From positions 248,001-312,000 of the forward strand of contig NZ_FTNW01000006.1 of the NCBI RefSeq assembly GCF_900156545.1: a stretch of 64,000 bases of DNA, given 5' to 3'. Below the pieces are notes generated by a model. That model did not search any database. It saw nothing but the letters and a program-made list of their open reading frames with translations, and was not told the origin of the DNA. Source of the DNA: Aquipseudomonas alcaligenes (GTDB lineage Bacteria > Pseudomonadota > Gammaproteobacteria > Pseudomonadales > Pseudomonadaceae). A program made the position numbers and the translations under genes. Of this stretch, positions 25,058 through 34,325 are shown piece after piece; the first letter of the stretch is position 1; every line of letters starts with the position of its first letter.

Positions 25058-28000
25058 TCAGATCTGCACTCGGTTGCCAGCCTGGATTTCCTTCAGCCAG
25101 GCTTCACGTTGCTTCTGCAGGTATTCGTCCAGCTCGGCTTCACTGGTCAACCAGGGCTTTGCGTAGCCGACTTTGATGTGACGAGACTGCACAATGCGCG
25201 GTTCCGCCACCTCAATCTCCGGCTGCTTAGGCATGTCAGTGCTTGGCGCTTGAGTGCTCTCCGGTCGGCTAGATGGCGCAGGCGACTCAGAAGGGGCCGG
25301 CTTGGGACGCGCCAGCTGATCGAGCTTGAGCAACAGCTGAGGGTATTGCTCGTCCTCAAAGCGATTGCGCTGGTCACGAATGACCGCAATGAGCTTTTGC
25401 CCTTTCAGCTGCTGCTTAGCCTGTGCGAAGGCGGCTGAGAACTGCTGTTTCTGCGGCGCGTCGAGAGCCCCGTAACCCTCAGCGCCCTGCAGGCGCTGCT
25501 CCAGATCGTCGAGCAACTGCTCACTGGCTTTTTGCTCGCTGGCCAGTTGGTTGGCAATGACAAGCTGAAGCGCCTCCAACTGCTGCCGAGCTTGTTGAAG
25601 ACGATTGCCTTGCCAGGGCTTTGCATCTGCGAGCACGGCTCGAATGGCGTCAGCTTCCGCCGAGCCGACGTATGCAAAATTCTCTTGCTGTTCTTGCACA
25701 AGCAGACGAGCCTGATCGTAGATCTCTTTCTGCGGGCTTTTCATAAAGCGCTGCACAGGGTCGATGACCTGCTCTTTGGCTTCTAGCAGCGCATCTTCTG
25801 CGCGGGACAGATCCGTCAGGAACCAAGCTGGATTCTTGGCAGCTATTTCCTTGAGAGTCGCCAGCACACCGTCCAAGGCACTGAGGAAGGGATACTGCAC
25901 CTTCTGACCGTGCAACTCAGCCAGATCGATCTCCAGCTCCTTGATGGCATCTATGGTTTCACGCGCCAGAGCGCGGGCTTCATTGCTGCTGGCCGGCTCG
26001 CCGATGAAATCCGCAAAGAAATCCTTCAGTGCACGTACCTGGGACGCGCTGAACTCGATCTGCGGCTCCAACACTAGGGTGGCGTGGGCATTGGTATTGC
26101 GCAGGCTGCGCTCCAACAGATCCCCTTCCAGGGGATTGCTGTCCTGACGCACCTCTACCTTGCCTCGCGCGCAAAGCAGGGCGAGGTTGCAGAGAATTGC
26201 AGCGTAGTACCAACCGTAGCTCTTGCGTTCGAAGCGCTCGAGCAAGCTCTTGACCGTGGTGCGAACGCCACTACGAGCATTGGTCTGGATAAAAGCCAAC
26301 AGCTCCTGCTCGGGCTCACTCAGATTGGTAGCATCGTTGCCAAGTAGTCCGTCCTGCCCCTGACGTAGGTACTTGCCAACATCAGCCTCGCTGAACGGCA
26401 CATCCCGCAACATGCGCAGGTTCGGATAGGTGGTCTCGATGAGCTGGTAGAAGCCTTTCAGAATACGTGTCTGACCATCGTTGCTGGGCGCCTCGATATC
26501 GGCGGCATTGATGATCAGCTGGGCACCTGCCAACAGCTGCTTGGCACGCTCCTGGAGATCCGCGAGGCGCTCGGTGTTCTGGAAACTCTTGGAGTCGAGG
26601 ATGCGCTTGACCGCGTCCTGCTGAGTGCTGCTGTTCTGACGAATGTACGTCTCAGTGCGCTTGTACATGGTCAGGTCTTGCATGAAACGAGCATCGGCAG
26701 GCAGCACGACACGCAGCTCGTCACGCCCCATGCTTTGCATACGCTGCACGGTGAGATTATCGAAGTTGTCGCTGAGCGGCGTTACGACATGAATGGTGAG
26801 TTCATACTCCCGGCTGAGCACCCGATCATCCATCTTGCGGGTATAGGAGTAATCCTGGCCGTTCTCGTAGCGGATCTTGCGCTGCTTGATTACCCCATCA
26901 AAAAGTAGGACCTCCAACTCCTTGAGGATGTCCGCAGACTCCACCTCGGTGTTTTTGATCTCTTCCTCGATGTCCTTTTCTTCGTCCGTGAGGTACTCGT
27001 AGAGATCGCCGTTGCGCTGGATGTAGGTCTGCTGCTCAAGCAGGTTGAGTGCGGCTTCCAGCTTCTTGCGCTGGGCGGGTACGTCCTCGCCGAAACGCTC
27101 CAGCATCAACACACTGAGGTTACGCAGGGTGGCCTTGAATTCCTTGACGTACTTGACCAGGAACAGAGCCTTCAGGACGCGAACGGCGTACTCGTCGCCC
27201 AGGTGGTGCTCGGCAGTGTTGATCGCACTCTGGATCGCGCTTTTCAGCGCGCCACGAATGCCTTCAAACATTCGATCAAAGGTGGCCAACTGCCCAACCG
27301 GCTCATTATCAATGGCGATGGCCACCTCGCGGAACACGCCGAGCATGGAGCGCTCACCCACTGAGTTGGCCTTACCCTCGAAACCGTTGTGCAGAGAAAT
27401 GCCGCGGATGGCCGACTGGAACAGCGGGAACTGATAGGGAACAAACGGGTAGCAGTAGGTGAAGTGTTCCAGATCTCGGAAGTTCTGGTAATGCTGGCCA
27501 CCATCGGCGAACTCGAACAGGGTCTTGAAGTTGTTGAACTGCTGGTCGTAGACAGTTTTCAGCAGATCTGCACCGCTATCATTCTTGGTCAGCAGACGCT
27601 TCTGGATCACCTCAGCCACGTCAGCACTGGTGAGCTTGAGACGGTTAGCAAAGCGAGCCTGGATCTTGGTGAAGTCGTTACTCTGCTGCTTGCTCATGTC
27701 ACCGAGCACGGAGTTCATATCCTCCTGGGCGGTGACGATGATCCAAGCCCTCCCCTGGCACTTAGTCGCCAGGCTTTCGGCGACAGTCTGCAGATTGGTC
27801 ATCAGCTTGGTGTTTTCCGCAATGTATTGGCCTACCTCATCGACGAAGAAATTCAAGCGGAAATTGGCCGGCTGCTTGTCTAGCCAGGCTTTGACCTGGT
27901 TGCCGAAGTCCTCGATGGAGACGCTGTACTGGGTGCGGTACTTGTCGAGGATTCCCTTGGCCAGAGTCGGATCTTCACCGGTGATCTGCGCATAGGCCTT

Positions 28001-28612
28001 GGCGATGTTGCCAGACTCCAGCAGGGCCTGCTCGCGACCACGCTCCCAGGGCTTTTTGGCGATGGATTGGTAGGCCTCCTTGAAAGCATCGAACTGCTCG
28101 CGGCTGTCGAGATCACGTTCGAACTGGGCAATGTAGCCCTGCTTGCCGAAGTAACCGCACATCTCGTTGAAGACCTTGACGAAGACCGACAGCAAGGCGT
28201 CGATCTGCGTCTTGCTGATGATGTCGGCCTTCTGGTCGATGTTGAACAGGATGCTCTTCGAAGGGATGGCGACAGCCTGCTTGAGCTTGCTGCGCAGCAG
28301 TGCATCGTCTTCGTGGATCTTGGGCAGGAAGATATCCAGGGCAGAGGAGCCATCGATGCGGCGGTTTTCCAACAGAAGCGCCAGCATCTTCAACAAGTGA
28401 GATTTACCCGACCCGAAGAAGCCTGACACCCACACGCCATTGGCGCCGTGATAGTCGGTGTAAGCGTCAAGAAAGTGTTCCAGGCGCTTGGCGACCTCGT
28501 CGGTCAGCACATACTCGCTCAGCTCGTTATTCAGGCTGGCTTCATCATCAGCCTTGATCACCCCTTCAATAGGACGACTGACGGGGTTCAGGAAAATGCC
28601 GTTGAGTTCCAT
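25058..28612 (-). CDS. brxC: BREX P-loop ATPase BrxC
   Basis: The 1184-residue product is the large BREX core ATPase BrxC (PglY-like). It opens with the family sequence LNGIFLNPVSRPIEGVIKAD and has Walker A VSGFFGSGKSH (62-72), with further conserved segments such as FFVDEVGQYIAENTKLM. The long C-terminal half is helical and Gln-rich and ends in a Pro/Ser linker and a short conserved tail. BrxC is required for both methylation and defence in characterised systems. It lies 11 bp after brxB. Confidence 0.95.
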   Translation of the reverse strand: MELNGIFLNPVSRPIEGVIKADDEASLNNELSEYVLTDEVAKRLEHFLDAYTDYHGANGVWVSGFFGSGKSHLLKMLALLLENRRIDGSSALDIFLPKIHEDDALLRSKLKQAVAIPSKSILFNIDQKADIISKTQIDALLSVFVKVFNEMCGYFGKQGYIAQFERDLDSREQFDAFKEAYQSIAKKPWERGREQALLESGNIAKAYAQITGEDPTLAKGILDKYRTQYSVSIEDFGNQVKAWLDKQPANFRLNFFVDEVGQYIAENTKLMTNLQTVAESLATKCQGRAWIIVTAQEDMNSVLGDMSKQQSNDFTKIQARFANRLKLTSADVAEVIQKRLLTKNDSGADLLKTVYDQQFNNFKTLFEFADGGQHYQNFRDLEHFTYCYPFVPYQFPLFQSAIRGISLHNGFEGKANSVGERSMLGVFREVAIAIDNEPVGQLATFDRMFEGIRGALKSAIQSAINTAEHHLGDEYAVRVLKALFLVKYVKEFKATLRNLSVLMLERFGEDVPAQRKKLEAALNLLEQQTYIQRNGDLYEYLTDEEKDIEEEIKNTEVESADILKELEVLLFDGVIKQRKIRYENGQDYSYTRKMDDRVLSREYELTIHVVTPLSDNFDNLTVQRMQSMGRDELRVVLPADARFMQDLTMYKRTETYIRQNSSTQQDAVKRILDSKSFQNTERLADLQERAKQLLAGAQLIINAADIEAPSNDGQTRILKGFYQLIETTYPNLRMLRDVPFSEADVGKYLRQGQDGLLGNDATNLSEPEQELLAFIQTNARSGVRTTVKSLLERFERKSYGWYYAAILCNLALLCARGKVEVRQDSNPLEGDLLERSLRNTNAHATLVLEPQIEFSASQVRALKDFFADFIGEPASSNEARALARETIDAIKELEIDLAELHGQKVQYPFLSALDGVLATLKEIAAKNPAWFLTDLSRAEDALLEAKEQVIDPVQRFMKSPQKEIYDQARLLVQEQQENFAYVGSAEADAIRAVLADAKPWQGNRLQQARQQLEALQLVIANQLASEQKASEQLLDDLEQRLQGAEGYGALDAPQKQQFSAAFAQAKQQLKGQKLIAVIRDQRNRFEDEQYPQLLLKLDQLARPKPAPSESPAPSSRPESTQAPSTDMPKQPEIEVAEPRIVQSRHIKVGYAKPWLTSEAELDEYLQKQREAWLKEIQAGNRVQI

Positions 28613-28623
28613 CTACTGCTTCC

Positions 28624-29289
28624 TCAGGCCTGTGTCTCGAAAATGTTGAATGCGCGGTAGTACTTGTCGTCATGCAGCAAGCCAAACAGCTCCAGCGAAG
28701 CCCCCTGCTCCAGCGAGTATCGGTACTCGCCAGGGAAAAACATAACCGTAGGCTTGGACTTGGCAGTGCTTTGCAGGTTGTTCAGCACGTTGTGTGAACG
28801 GATGTAGGGGAACACCTCACCGATGCCGGAGAGGAATAAAACGTCGTACTCAGCAGCCGCTAGTCGCTCACCGATGGCGGGGATCAGATACTCCTCGATG
28901 CCCAAGACGTTCTGCAGAGTCTCCAACAGCTGCTCTTTCTCTACCTCAGGCTCAATGGCGAGTAGGTCATCCCAGAGGCAGCCCTGCTCACTACTGCCCT
29001 CTCGGGCCTTGAGCAGCTCAATGGACAAGTCATACAGGTTGATTTCCAGAACCTGGATGCCTCTTCCCTGAAGACAGGGAATGCTCATGTTCGCCAGCCG
29101 CGTTACCAGCTGCCGGCGTACACGCTCCATCTCCACCGCTTCAGCAGCCTTGAACTCGCAGATGTAAAAGGGCAGATCGTTGTTCAATCCCCTCATTTCA
29201 AGGAAACGCTGACCACTGATTACGCCTAGCAAATGATCGAAGCGAACGGCCATGGGCTGCTCGCTAATTTTCCGGTTCATTGAAGCCAA
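28624..29289 (-). CDS. brxB: BREX protein BrxB (DUF1788)
   Basis: The roughly 220-residue product matches BrxB (DUF1788), including PFYICEFKA, DVLFLSGIGEVFPYIRSHNVL and the FPGEY segment. Two starts are possible. The TTG at 29289 has an AGGAG 8 nt upstream. The ATG at 29280 overlaps the brxA stop as ATGA but sits too far from that AGGAG. I prefer the TTG, and either keeps the family domain whole. BrxB is an essential BREX component of unknown chemistry. Confidence 0.92.
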   Translation of the reverse strand: MASMNRKISEQPMAVRFDHLLGVISGQRFLEMRGLNNDLPFYICEFKAAEAVEMERVRRQLVTRLANMSIPCLQGRGIQVLEINLYDLSIELLKAREGSSEQGCLWDDLLAIEPEVEKEQLLETLQNVLGIEEYLIPAIGERLAAAEYDVLFLSGIGEVFPYIRSHNVLNNLQSTAKSKPTVMFFPGEYRYSLEQGASLELFGLLHDDKYYRAFNIFETQA

Positions 29290-29888
29290 CGCGTAATCTC
29301 CTGATCAGTTACGGGGTAGATCAGCAACTCCTCCTTACCCCTTTTGGCCAACAGCTGGGCCAACGCCGGTGACAATAGGGCCGGCTGAATTTGTAGCGAA
29401 TCACCAATCAGATCCGCCTCTCGCAACATCCGAAATAGATTTTGTTTGAGCTTTTTCTGCGTCGACTCCGCGATCTGGTCTATCTCAACGTGCCACAGAG
29501 CTTTCCTGCTCCAGAATGCGTCGAAGTCGACCGAGGACAGTACTCGCCGCCTTATCAGTAGGTGCTCGCGAAGCACCTCCATCGCAAACTCGCGGATAAA
29601 GGTGTAACGCCGGGAACAAGCAGCCCAGAGAAGGTATCCCTGATCCTTCCTGTTCCCCTCAACCAAGGCCTCAAGCTCACCTACATCCAGGTGCTCCAAT
29701 CGGGCGACAATCTCTTTACTTATACGCGTGGCAGCCGCTGCAGTGCGTACCTGCAGCAGGTTCATCTCACGAACCTGATCACGGGCCTCTTGCCAATCAC
29801 GCTTCATGAGGAAAAGCTCAGCCACAGGCGGTGACTCCTGGATGAAGAGCCCACCCGTGGTGAATGACAAGCGGTATGGATCAGCCAT
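29277..29888 (-). CDS. brxA: BREX protein BrxA (DUF1819)
   Basis: The 203-residue product is BrxA (DUF1819), a small DNA-binding BREX core protein. It has the family pattern YRLSFTTGGLF near the start and GYLLWAACSRRYTFIREF in the middle. The open frame extends to 30017, but the ATG at 29888 has GGAG 8 nt upstream and gives the normal N-terminus. It overlaps the preceding HTH gene by 8 bp and brxB by 4-13 bp, depending on the brxB start. Confidence 0.92.
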   Translation of the reverse strand: MADPYRLSFTTGGLFIQESPPVAELFLMKRDWQEARDQVREMNLLQVRTAAAATRISKEIVARLEHLDVGELEALVEGNRKDQGYLLWAACSRRYTFIREFAMEVLREHLLIRRRVLSSVDFDAFWSRKALWHVEIDQIAESTQKKLKQNLFRMLREADLIGDSLQIQPALLSPALAQLLAKRGKEELLIYPVTDQEITRWLQ

Positions 29889-30096
29889 GCGCCGACTCCG
29901 AGGCGGCATCATCACTGGCACCGCCAGCTTTAACCCACGCGTCAACCTCAGCCTTCTGGAACTTCCAGAGCCGCCCCACCTTGTGTGCGGGCATGTGCCG
30001 CTTTGCGATCCACGCATAGACAGTGTCCTTACTCACGCCCAAGTGTTCGCCGATTTCCTCTACGCTCAACCACCGATCGGTCATTTCCAGATCCAT
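29881..30096 (-). CDS. HTH_17/excisionase-type DNA-binding protein heading BREX
   Basis: The 71-residue product is an excisionase-family HTH (WLSVEEIGEHLGVSKDTVYAWI, then MPAHKVGRLWKFQKAEVDAWV), complete at family length. Its stop overlaps the brxA start, so it is part of the BREX operon. It may regulate the operon or, less likely, assist island excision. The start could instead be the ATG at 30084. Neither has a strong ribosome site. Confidence 0.85.
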   Translation of the reverse strand: MDLEMTDRWLSVEEIGEHLGVSKDTVYAWIAKRHMPAHKVGRLWKFQKAEVDAWVKAGGASDDAASESAHG

Positions 30097-30176
30097 ATCG
30101 AATAGGAAGCACAGATCTTAGCTGATTGAGCAGGATTAAGACGGATTTATCTGCCCAGTGAAATCACACTGGAGAC

Positions 30177-30845
30177 TCAGTTGGCGGGAGCACAGTCCTT
30201 GGACATGGGCGTCTTGGCCACATCACCTCCCCCAATGCAGATCAAGCTGATGCGCATACCGCTCTGCAGGCCTGCGGCGTAGTTGGCATGAGCATCATCA
30301 AGCTTGAATTGCGGCTCCATGAACTGGTTTACACCGCCGCGCAGGGTGACGTAAGGGTTACCGAACAGATCGGTATTGATCGACTCCACCACGCCAGTGA
30401 CCTTGAAGCGCTTACCTTTGAACTGCTGATCCGCTGCGACCGTATTGCGGTCATACGCCTGAGCCAGTTGCTGAGCGCTAACTTCAAACAAAGGCGCAGC
30501 CGGGTCTGCCACTCTTGCTGGCTGACTCTGGGTGGTTGTTGTCGTAGCGGTCTTGCCGGACGGACGCTCCCCCGAAGCCATCGCAACCAGCATCAGCGCC
30601 AGCCATGCAAAGCCGACTATCCGACTGGTAGCGCTATGCCCCTGGCGCAGCAGGAACCAAACAAAAATGATCGGAAAGAGAAAAATCCCGACGCCCAGCC
30701 AGAAGCCGACGCTGCGGCTAATGGCTTGGGCGGGATGCATTTGAACGGCGGCAGTCTGCTTCGCGATAGGCGCGCCACAATGCGGACAGGCAACTGCCTG
30801 GTCGCTTGCCATGCGGTCGCATTCGTTGCAATTGATCAATGCCAT
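30177..30845 (-). CDS. Zinc-ribbon membrane protein with OB-fold (tRNA_anti-like) domain
   Basis: The 222-residue product starts with a zinc ribbon (CNEC...CPHC, residues 6-23), followed by two closely spaced hydrophobic helices (about 45-65 and 73-90). A Thr/Gln-rich linker leads to a C-terminal OB-fold domain of the tRNA_anti-like type (KGKRFKVTGVVESI, NPYVTLRGG). AAGGAG precedes the ATG by 8 nt. It is the first minus-strand gene after the brxR divergent promoter region, 80 bp ahead of the BREX HTH gene. It may be co-transcribed with BREX, but is not a known BREX core component. Confidence 0.8.
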   Translation of the reverse strand: MALINCNECDRMASDQAVACPHCGAPIAKQTAAVQMHPAQAISRSVGFWLGVGIFLFPIIFVWFLLRQGHSATSRIVGFAWLALMLVAMASGERPSGKTATTTTTQSQPARVADPAAPLFEVSAQQLAQAYDRNTVAADQQFKGKRFKVTGVVESINTDLFGNPYVTLRGGVNQFMEPQFKLDDAHANYAAGLQSGMRISLICIGGGDVAKTPMSKDCAPAN

Positions 30846-30983
30846 TTAACTACTCCTTGATTGCACTTCCTGAGCTGGCCTGGATTGGCCGGCTTGTTTG
30901 TCAGGATCAAGATATGTAGCGTGGCTTGACGCATCTAGAGTGTGCGTTCGTACAGGTAAAGTTTTCGAGCAAGTGAGGCAGGG
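30846..30983. promoter_or_regulatory. Divergent brxR/BREX promoter region with inverted repeats
   Basis: This 138-bp gap separates the minus-strand zinc-ribbon/BREX direction from brxR. Short inverted repeats overlap at 30919-30932 (GCGT/ACGC) and 30929-30947 (ACGCA/TGCGT). WYL-family BrxR proteins bind inverted repeats upstream of their own gene, so these are candidate operators. The repeats are short and may be chance. Confidence 0.35.
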
Positions 30984-31859
30984 ATGAAACGCAAACAGGA
31001 AATCGAGTCCGTGCGCTGGGATCTAGCGCTACGCTACCGCCTGATCGAGACCGTGGTCTGGTGGGAGGGCCGCCTGACAACAAACCACCTGATGCAGAGC
31101 TTTGGCATCAGCCGCCAGCAGGCGTCAAAGGACATCAACTCCTACATCAGCGAATACGCACCTAAGAACCTCGAATATGACAAGCATTTGAAGGGGTACG
31201 TGCCGAGCCGGCGCTTCAAGCCGCTATTTATTGATGACAGCGCCAGCGCTTACCTGCACCTACTCAACCAGAATTATGACCGCGCCCCTCATATTGCTGG
31301 CCTGGCACTGGCATATGCACATACCGAGGTGCTGCATGTTCCAGACCGCAGCGTGCAGCCCGAAGTTTTGCGCCCCCTCCTGCGTGCCTGCCGTGAGGGC
31401 CTTAGGCTGGAGTGTGAGTACGTGTCCTTCAGTACGCCGGATGCCGAAATCCGTCTGATCGCTCCGCACACCCTTATCTATACCGGCATGCGCTGGCATG
31501 TACGCGCCTACTGCGAGAAGAACCGTGACTATCGAGACTTTGTGCTGAGTCGCTTCCGTGGTGTGCCTGACCTGATGGATGATGCATCGAAAAACGGTCG
31601 GGATTCAGACAAAGGCTGGAATGCCCAGGTTCGCGTAGTAATCGAGCCGGATTCACGCCTCAAGCCGGAACAGAAAGAGATCATTGAGACTGATTATGGG
31701 ATGCACGAAGGACAGCTAGTGATTAAGACACGCGGCGCCCTAGTGCAGTACGTTCTGCAGCGCTACCAGATCGATCCGACCAAGGTGCACGCCAAAGCCA
31801 CGGCCCAACAGATCGTCGTTGCGAACCTAGATGAGCTCCAGCCATGGCTGTATAAGTGA
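30984..31859 (+). CDS. brxR: WYL-domain transcriptional regulator BrxR
   Basis: The 291-residue product has an N-terminal winged HTH (SFGISRQQASKDINSYI at about residues 39-55), a WYL ligand-sensing domain (IAPHTLIYTGMRWHVRAYCEKNRDYRDFVLSR) and a C-terminal WCX-type domain. This is the architecture of BrxR, the repressor found beside BREX and other defence loci. It is divergent from the BREX operon, the usual arrangement. The ligand is unknown. Confidence 0.9.
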   Translation: MKRKQEIESVRWDLALRYRLIETVVWWEGRLTTNHLMQSFGISRQQASKDINSYISEYAPKNLEYDKHLKGYVPSRRFKPLFIDDSASAYLHLLNQNYDRAPHIAGLALAYAHTEVLHVPDRSVQPEVLRPLLRACREGLRLECEYVSFSTPDAEIRLIAPHTLIYTGMRWHVRAYCEKNRDYRDFVLSRFRGVPDLMDDASKNGRDSDKGWNAQVRVVIEPDSRLKPEQKEIIETDYGMHEGQLVIKTRGALVQYVLQRYQIDPTKVHAKATAQQIVVANLDELQPWLYK

Positions 31860-31991
31860 GGCCAGACCACTAAACATGGGATTTTCCATAGCTATAAGCA
31901 GACACTCCCGATTTGTCTGGGCTATACGGGCCCTTCAATGCTGCTAGCCCCATAGGAAATCGGCGCTGAGGAAATCGCCAGTGGTAAGTAG

Positions 31992-32108
31992 GTGGGCGGG
32001 GAAGGCCAGCCCATTACTATCTATTCGAAGACCGAGACGAGGCTGCTGTCCGCAAAGACGCAGAGACTTATCGAGTTTCTGGTAGCTCGCCAGAACCCGG
32101 CTGAATGA
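31992..32108 (+). pseudogene. Possible C-terminal remnant of a LysR-type regulator
   Basis: A 38-codon open frame ends in a pattern (RLLSAKTQRLIEFLVA) like the end of LysR-type regulators, and is preceded by an in-frame stop. No other part of such a gene is seen in the 31860-32133 gap. The stop codon lies in the arm of a long inverted repeat. It is weak evidence, and it could be a chance frame. Confidence 0.25.
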
Positions 32109-32139
32109 AGCAGCACCGCCACTGCTGCTTCATTCAGCC
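32099..32139. repeat. 17-bp perfect inverted repeat over the qatC stop
   Basis: Arms 32099-32115 and 32123-32139 are perfectly complementary around a CCGCCAC loop. The hairpin contains the qatC stop codon (32134-32136). It probably terminates or stabilises the qat transcript, although there is no T-run. Confidence 0.75.
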
Positions 32140-33402
32140 AAGCCCATAGAACGCATGCAAATTCGCCAGTTCATCGAGGCCTTGGACGAGCATTCGTCTA
32201 TACCCAGCCCTTTCAGTAATGAACGGTGAAAAAAGGCTGTGCCCCAACCACTGATCGAAACCGTCCTGAGCAACGCTCGCCACTGCCATCCCCACAGAAC
32301 GAACGTCTTCGAAGCGCCCATACTGGAGGTTGTCGATACTCAGGTCTTCATAGACGTATGGTGTGCTATCTCGCAGCTCGCCCCATCGAATGAACGAGGC
32401 TCTTCTGACCTGGCACGGAACACATCGTCCGCAATGCTTGTACCCAAACCGTTGAAAACGCCCACAGCTGGTTGATGTCACAGCATGCTGCTTGAGCAGA
32501 TATTGGTTCAGACATCCCGTCATCATCTCGCCCTTGGTCTTCAGCGCGTATGGGTTCTGAATCTGAACATTGATACCAGCAGCATCGAAGATCTGCTGTA
32601 AGCGACCAAGGTATTCAGGATGCGCGGTTCGGGTGCTCAAGCTACCAAGTCGAGTTACGGTCAACGGCGGGTTGATTGCGATGAAGCCATTCTCGCAAAT
32701 GTAGAGAGGCACCCGACCACCCTGATGGTACCGATCAAGAGACGTCGCAACGGCCAATCCAAATGCTAGGAAAACGATGGATCGCGCACGCTGGGAGGGC
32801 TCCTGAGATCCCGGAGATCTGGCAACGTGATTGAGGCCGATCCTGGACAATCCAAGACTCTGAGCGAAATCGCTCTGTTTCTTGCCGTCACCCCGGACGA
32901 CCTGGCTGACGGCGTAAGGCTTCACCCCCTGGGTGACCAGGTCGATTGCGCCAATCAAGCTATCCATTCCCCCAGATAGCAAGGCAACCGACTCTTCTCG
33001 GGGATGCAATGCTTGCAACTGTGGAGGTGGCCTATAGCCGCCCGGATGAAAAACGAACGTCCACACATCGGTCGTCAGAAAACCCAACGCAGCTTCCAGT
33101 GCTCGTGCCTGGGCATTCCAGAACACAGGATCCTGAACCGCGATGTGAAGTTTGAGCGTACGTGTCCAGCCATCTGCGCTTCTGGCACGCAGATCGGTAA
33201 AATCTGCCGCGACGACGGAAAGAGCAATGCTCAGAAAATCCCATGCCTGAGGTGAGATTTCCAAGTGAGCCTTCTCAAGCAGGTGACGGGTGTAACCTCC
33301 AACACTGACTTGTCCCTTTTCTGCCTGGCCATAGATCACCACCGGCATTGCCTGCTCGACAGATCGCACCTGAAATCCAGCAGGGCCACATACGAACTTC
33401 AT
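32134..33402 (-). CDS. qatC: Qat defence protein QatC (QueC-like)
   Basis: The 422-residue product is a QueC-like ATP-pyrophosphatase of the QatABCD defence system. It carries the PP-loop SGGMDS (143-148) and a C-terminal four-cysteine zinc site (SCGRF, HCGRCVPC) like QueC. An extra N-terminal domain of about 130 residues separates it from preQ0 synthase. Its start overlaps the qatB stop by 4 bp. In reported Qat systems a TatD-like nuclease, QatD, follows. Here only a hairpin and a non-coding gap follow. Confidence 0.9.
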   Translation of the reverse strand: MKFVCGPAGFQVRSVEQAMPVVIYGQAEKGQVSVGGYTRHLLEKAHLEISPQAWDFLSIALSVVAADFTDLRARSADGWTRTLKLHIAVQDPVFWNAQARALEAALGFLTTDVWTFVFHPGGYRPPPQLQALHPREESVALLSGGMDSLIGAIDLVTQGVKPYAVSQVVRGDGKKQSDFAQSLGLSRIGLNHVARSPGSQEPSQRARSIVFLAFGLAVATSLDRYHQGGRVPLYICENGFIAINPPLTVTRLGSLSTRTAHPEYLGRLQQIFDAAGINVQIQNPYALKTKGEMMTGCLNQYLLKQHAVTSTSCGRFQRFGYKHCGRCVPCQVRRASFIRWGELRDSTPYVYEDLSIDNLQYGRFEDVRSVGMAVASVAQDGFDQWLGHSLFSPFITERAGYRRMLVQGLDELANLHAFYGLG

Positions 33403-34325
33403 TCGACATACCCCTCAAAGACCTCAAACGTCTCCTGTAGTGCCTGGGTTACGACTTGGGAAATGCGCCCTGTCGTCAACCGTGCGCCTTTGGCAGCAAT
33501 GGTGCGAAAAGAGGCCGATACACATTCCTTGATGTACTCCTTGATCTCCTTCAGGCGACGCACTGCAACCAGGGCCGATGATGCCTTCTCCTGGACAGTT
33601 TTCCCCAAATCAAGCTCGTACCGGTGAAACACATCCATCGCGGTGAAGCGCTCGATAGCGTAGGCCCGCTCTTCAGGAGCCAGGTTAAGCAGATCGGCGT
33701 TGGGATACTTCACGAGGACATCGGACAGCGAACTCCGAATCGATGCCCGCTCTGCCTCTGCATCTTGAGTCCCATCGACAGGCCGTACGGCCTCGACTAG
33801 CGCGTCCATGACTTCCGAAGCAGATCGACCGTTCAGCAGGACGGGGTCAATGGGATTCGCATTGGCCTGACTGGTTCCTTCCGCCACCGACTGAAGGGTA
33901 CCGCCCAGCATCGCGGCAACAGCCGCCGTTCCACCAAATCGAGCCGTAGTGGTCTTGGCACCCCCGTACCCATGTTTGACGTAGTGTTTTAGGCTGCGTT
34001 GAAGGCCGCTACGATCACCATTCCTGGCGTAGTCACCTAATCCCTTACGCGCGCCCCCAAAGCGGCCTGGCGGCGCTAATGGAGGTGGCGACGACGGTGC
34101 AGTCTTGGGCTCGTTATCACCGTCAGGGAATTCATCAGACTGCCCATCCTGATCAACCTGATCTTCTCCAGGATCTGGCAGCTCAGGGGCTGGCTGAGCC
34201 GGTGGCTCTGGAGGCTGAGGTGGGACAGGTGGTGGTGCCGGTGGCATCGGCGGCAACGGAGGCGTCCACGGAGGCACCATCGGCACCCCCTTGCCTGGCC
34301 CGTCGCTATTTTGTGACGTTCCCAT
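33399..34325 (-). CDS. qatB: Qat defence protein QatB
   Basis: The 308-residue product fits QatB. It has a long Pro-rich disordered N-terminus (about residues 15-90), a Gly/Arg patch (FGGARKGLGDYARNGD), and a helical C-terminal domain. It overlaps qatA by 20 bp and qatC by 4 bp. Assignment rests on position between QatA-like and QatC-like genes and on general features. The biochemical role of QatB is unknown. Confidence 0.82.
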   Translation of the reverse strand: MGTSQNSDGPGKGVPMVPPWTPPLPPMPPAPPPVPPQPPEPPAQPAPELPDPGEDQVDQDGQSDEFPDGDNEPKTAPSSPPPLAPPGRFGGARKGLGDYARNGDRSGLQRSLKHYVKHGYGGAKTTTARFGGTAAVAAMLGGTLQSVAEGTSQANANPIDPVLLNGRSASEVMDALVEAVRPVDGTQDAEAERASIRSSLSDVLVKYPNADLLNLAPEERAYAIERFTAMDVFHRYELDLGKTVQEKASSALVAVRRLKEIKEYIKECVSASFRTIAAKGARLTTGRISQVVTQALQETFEVFEGYVE

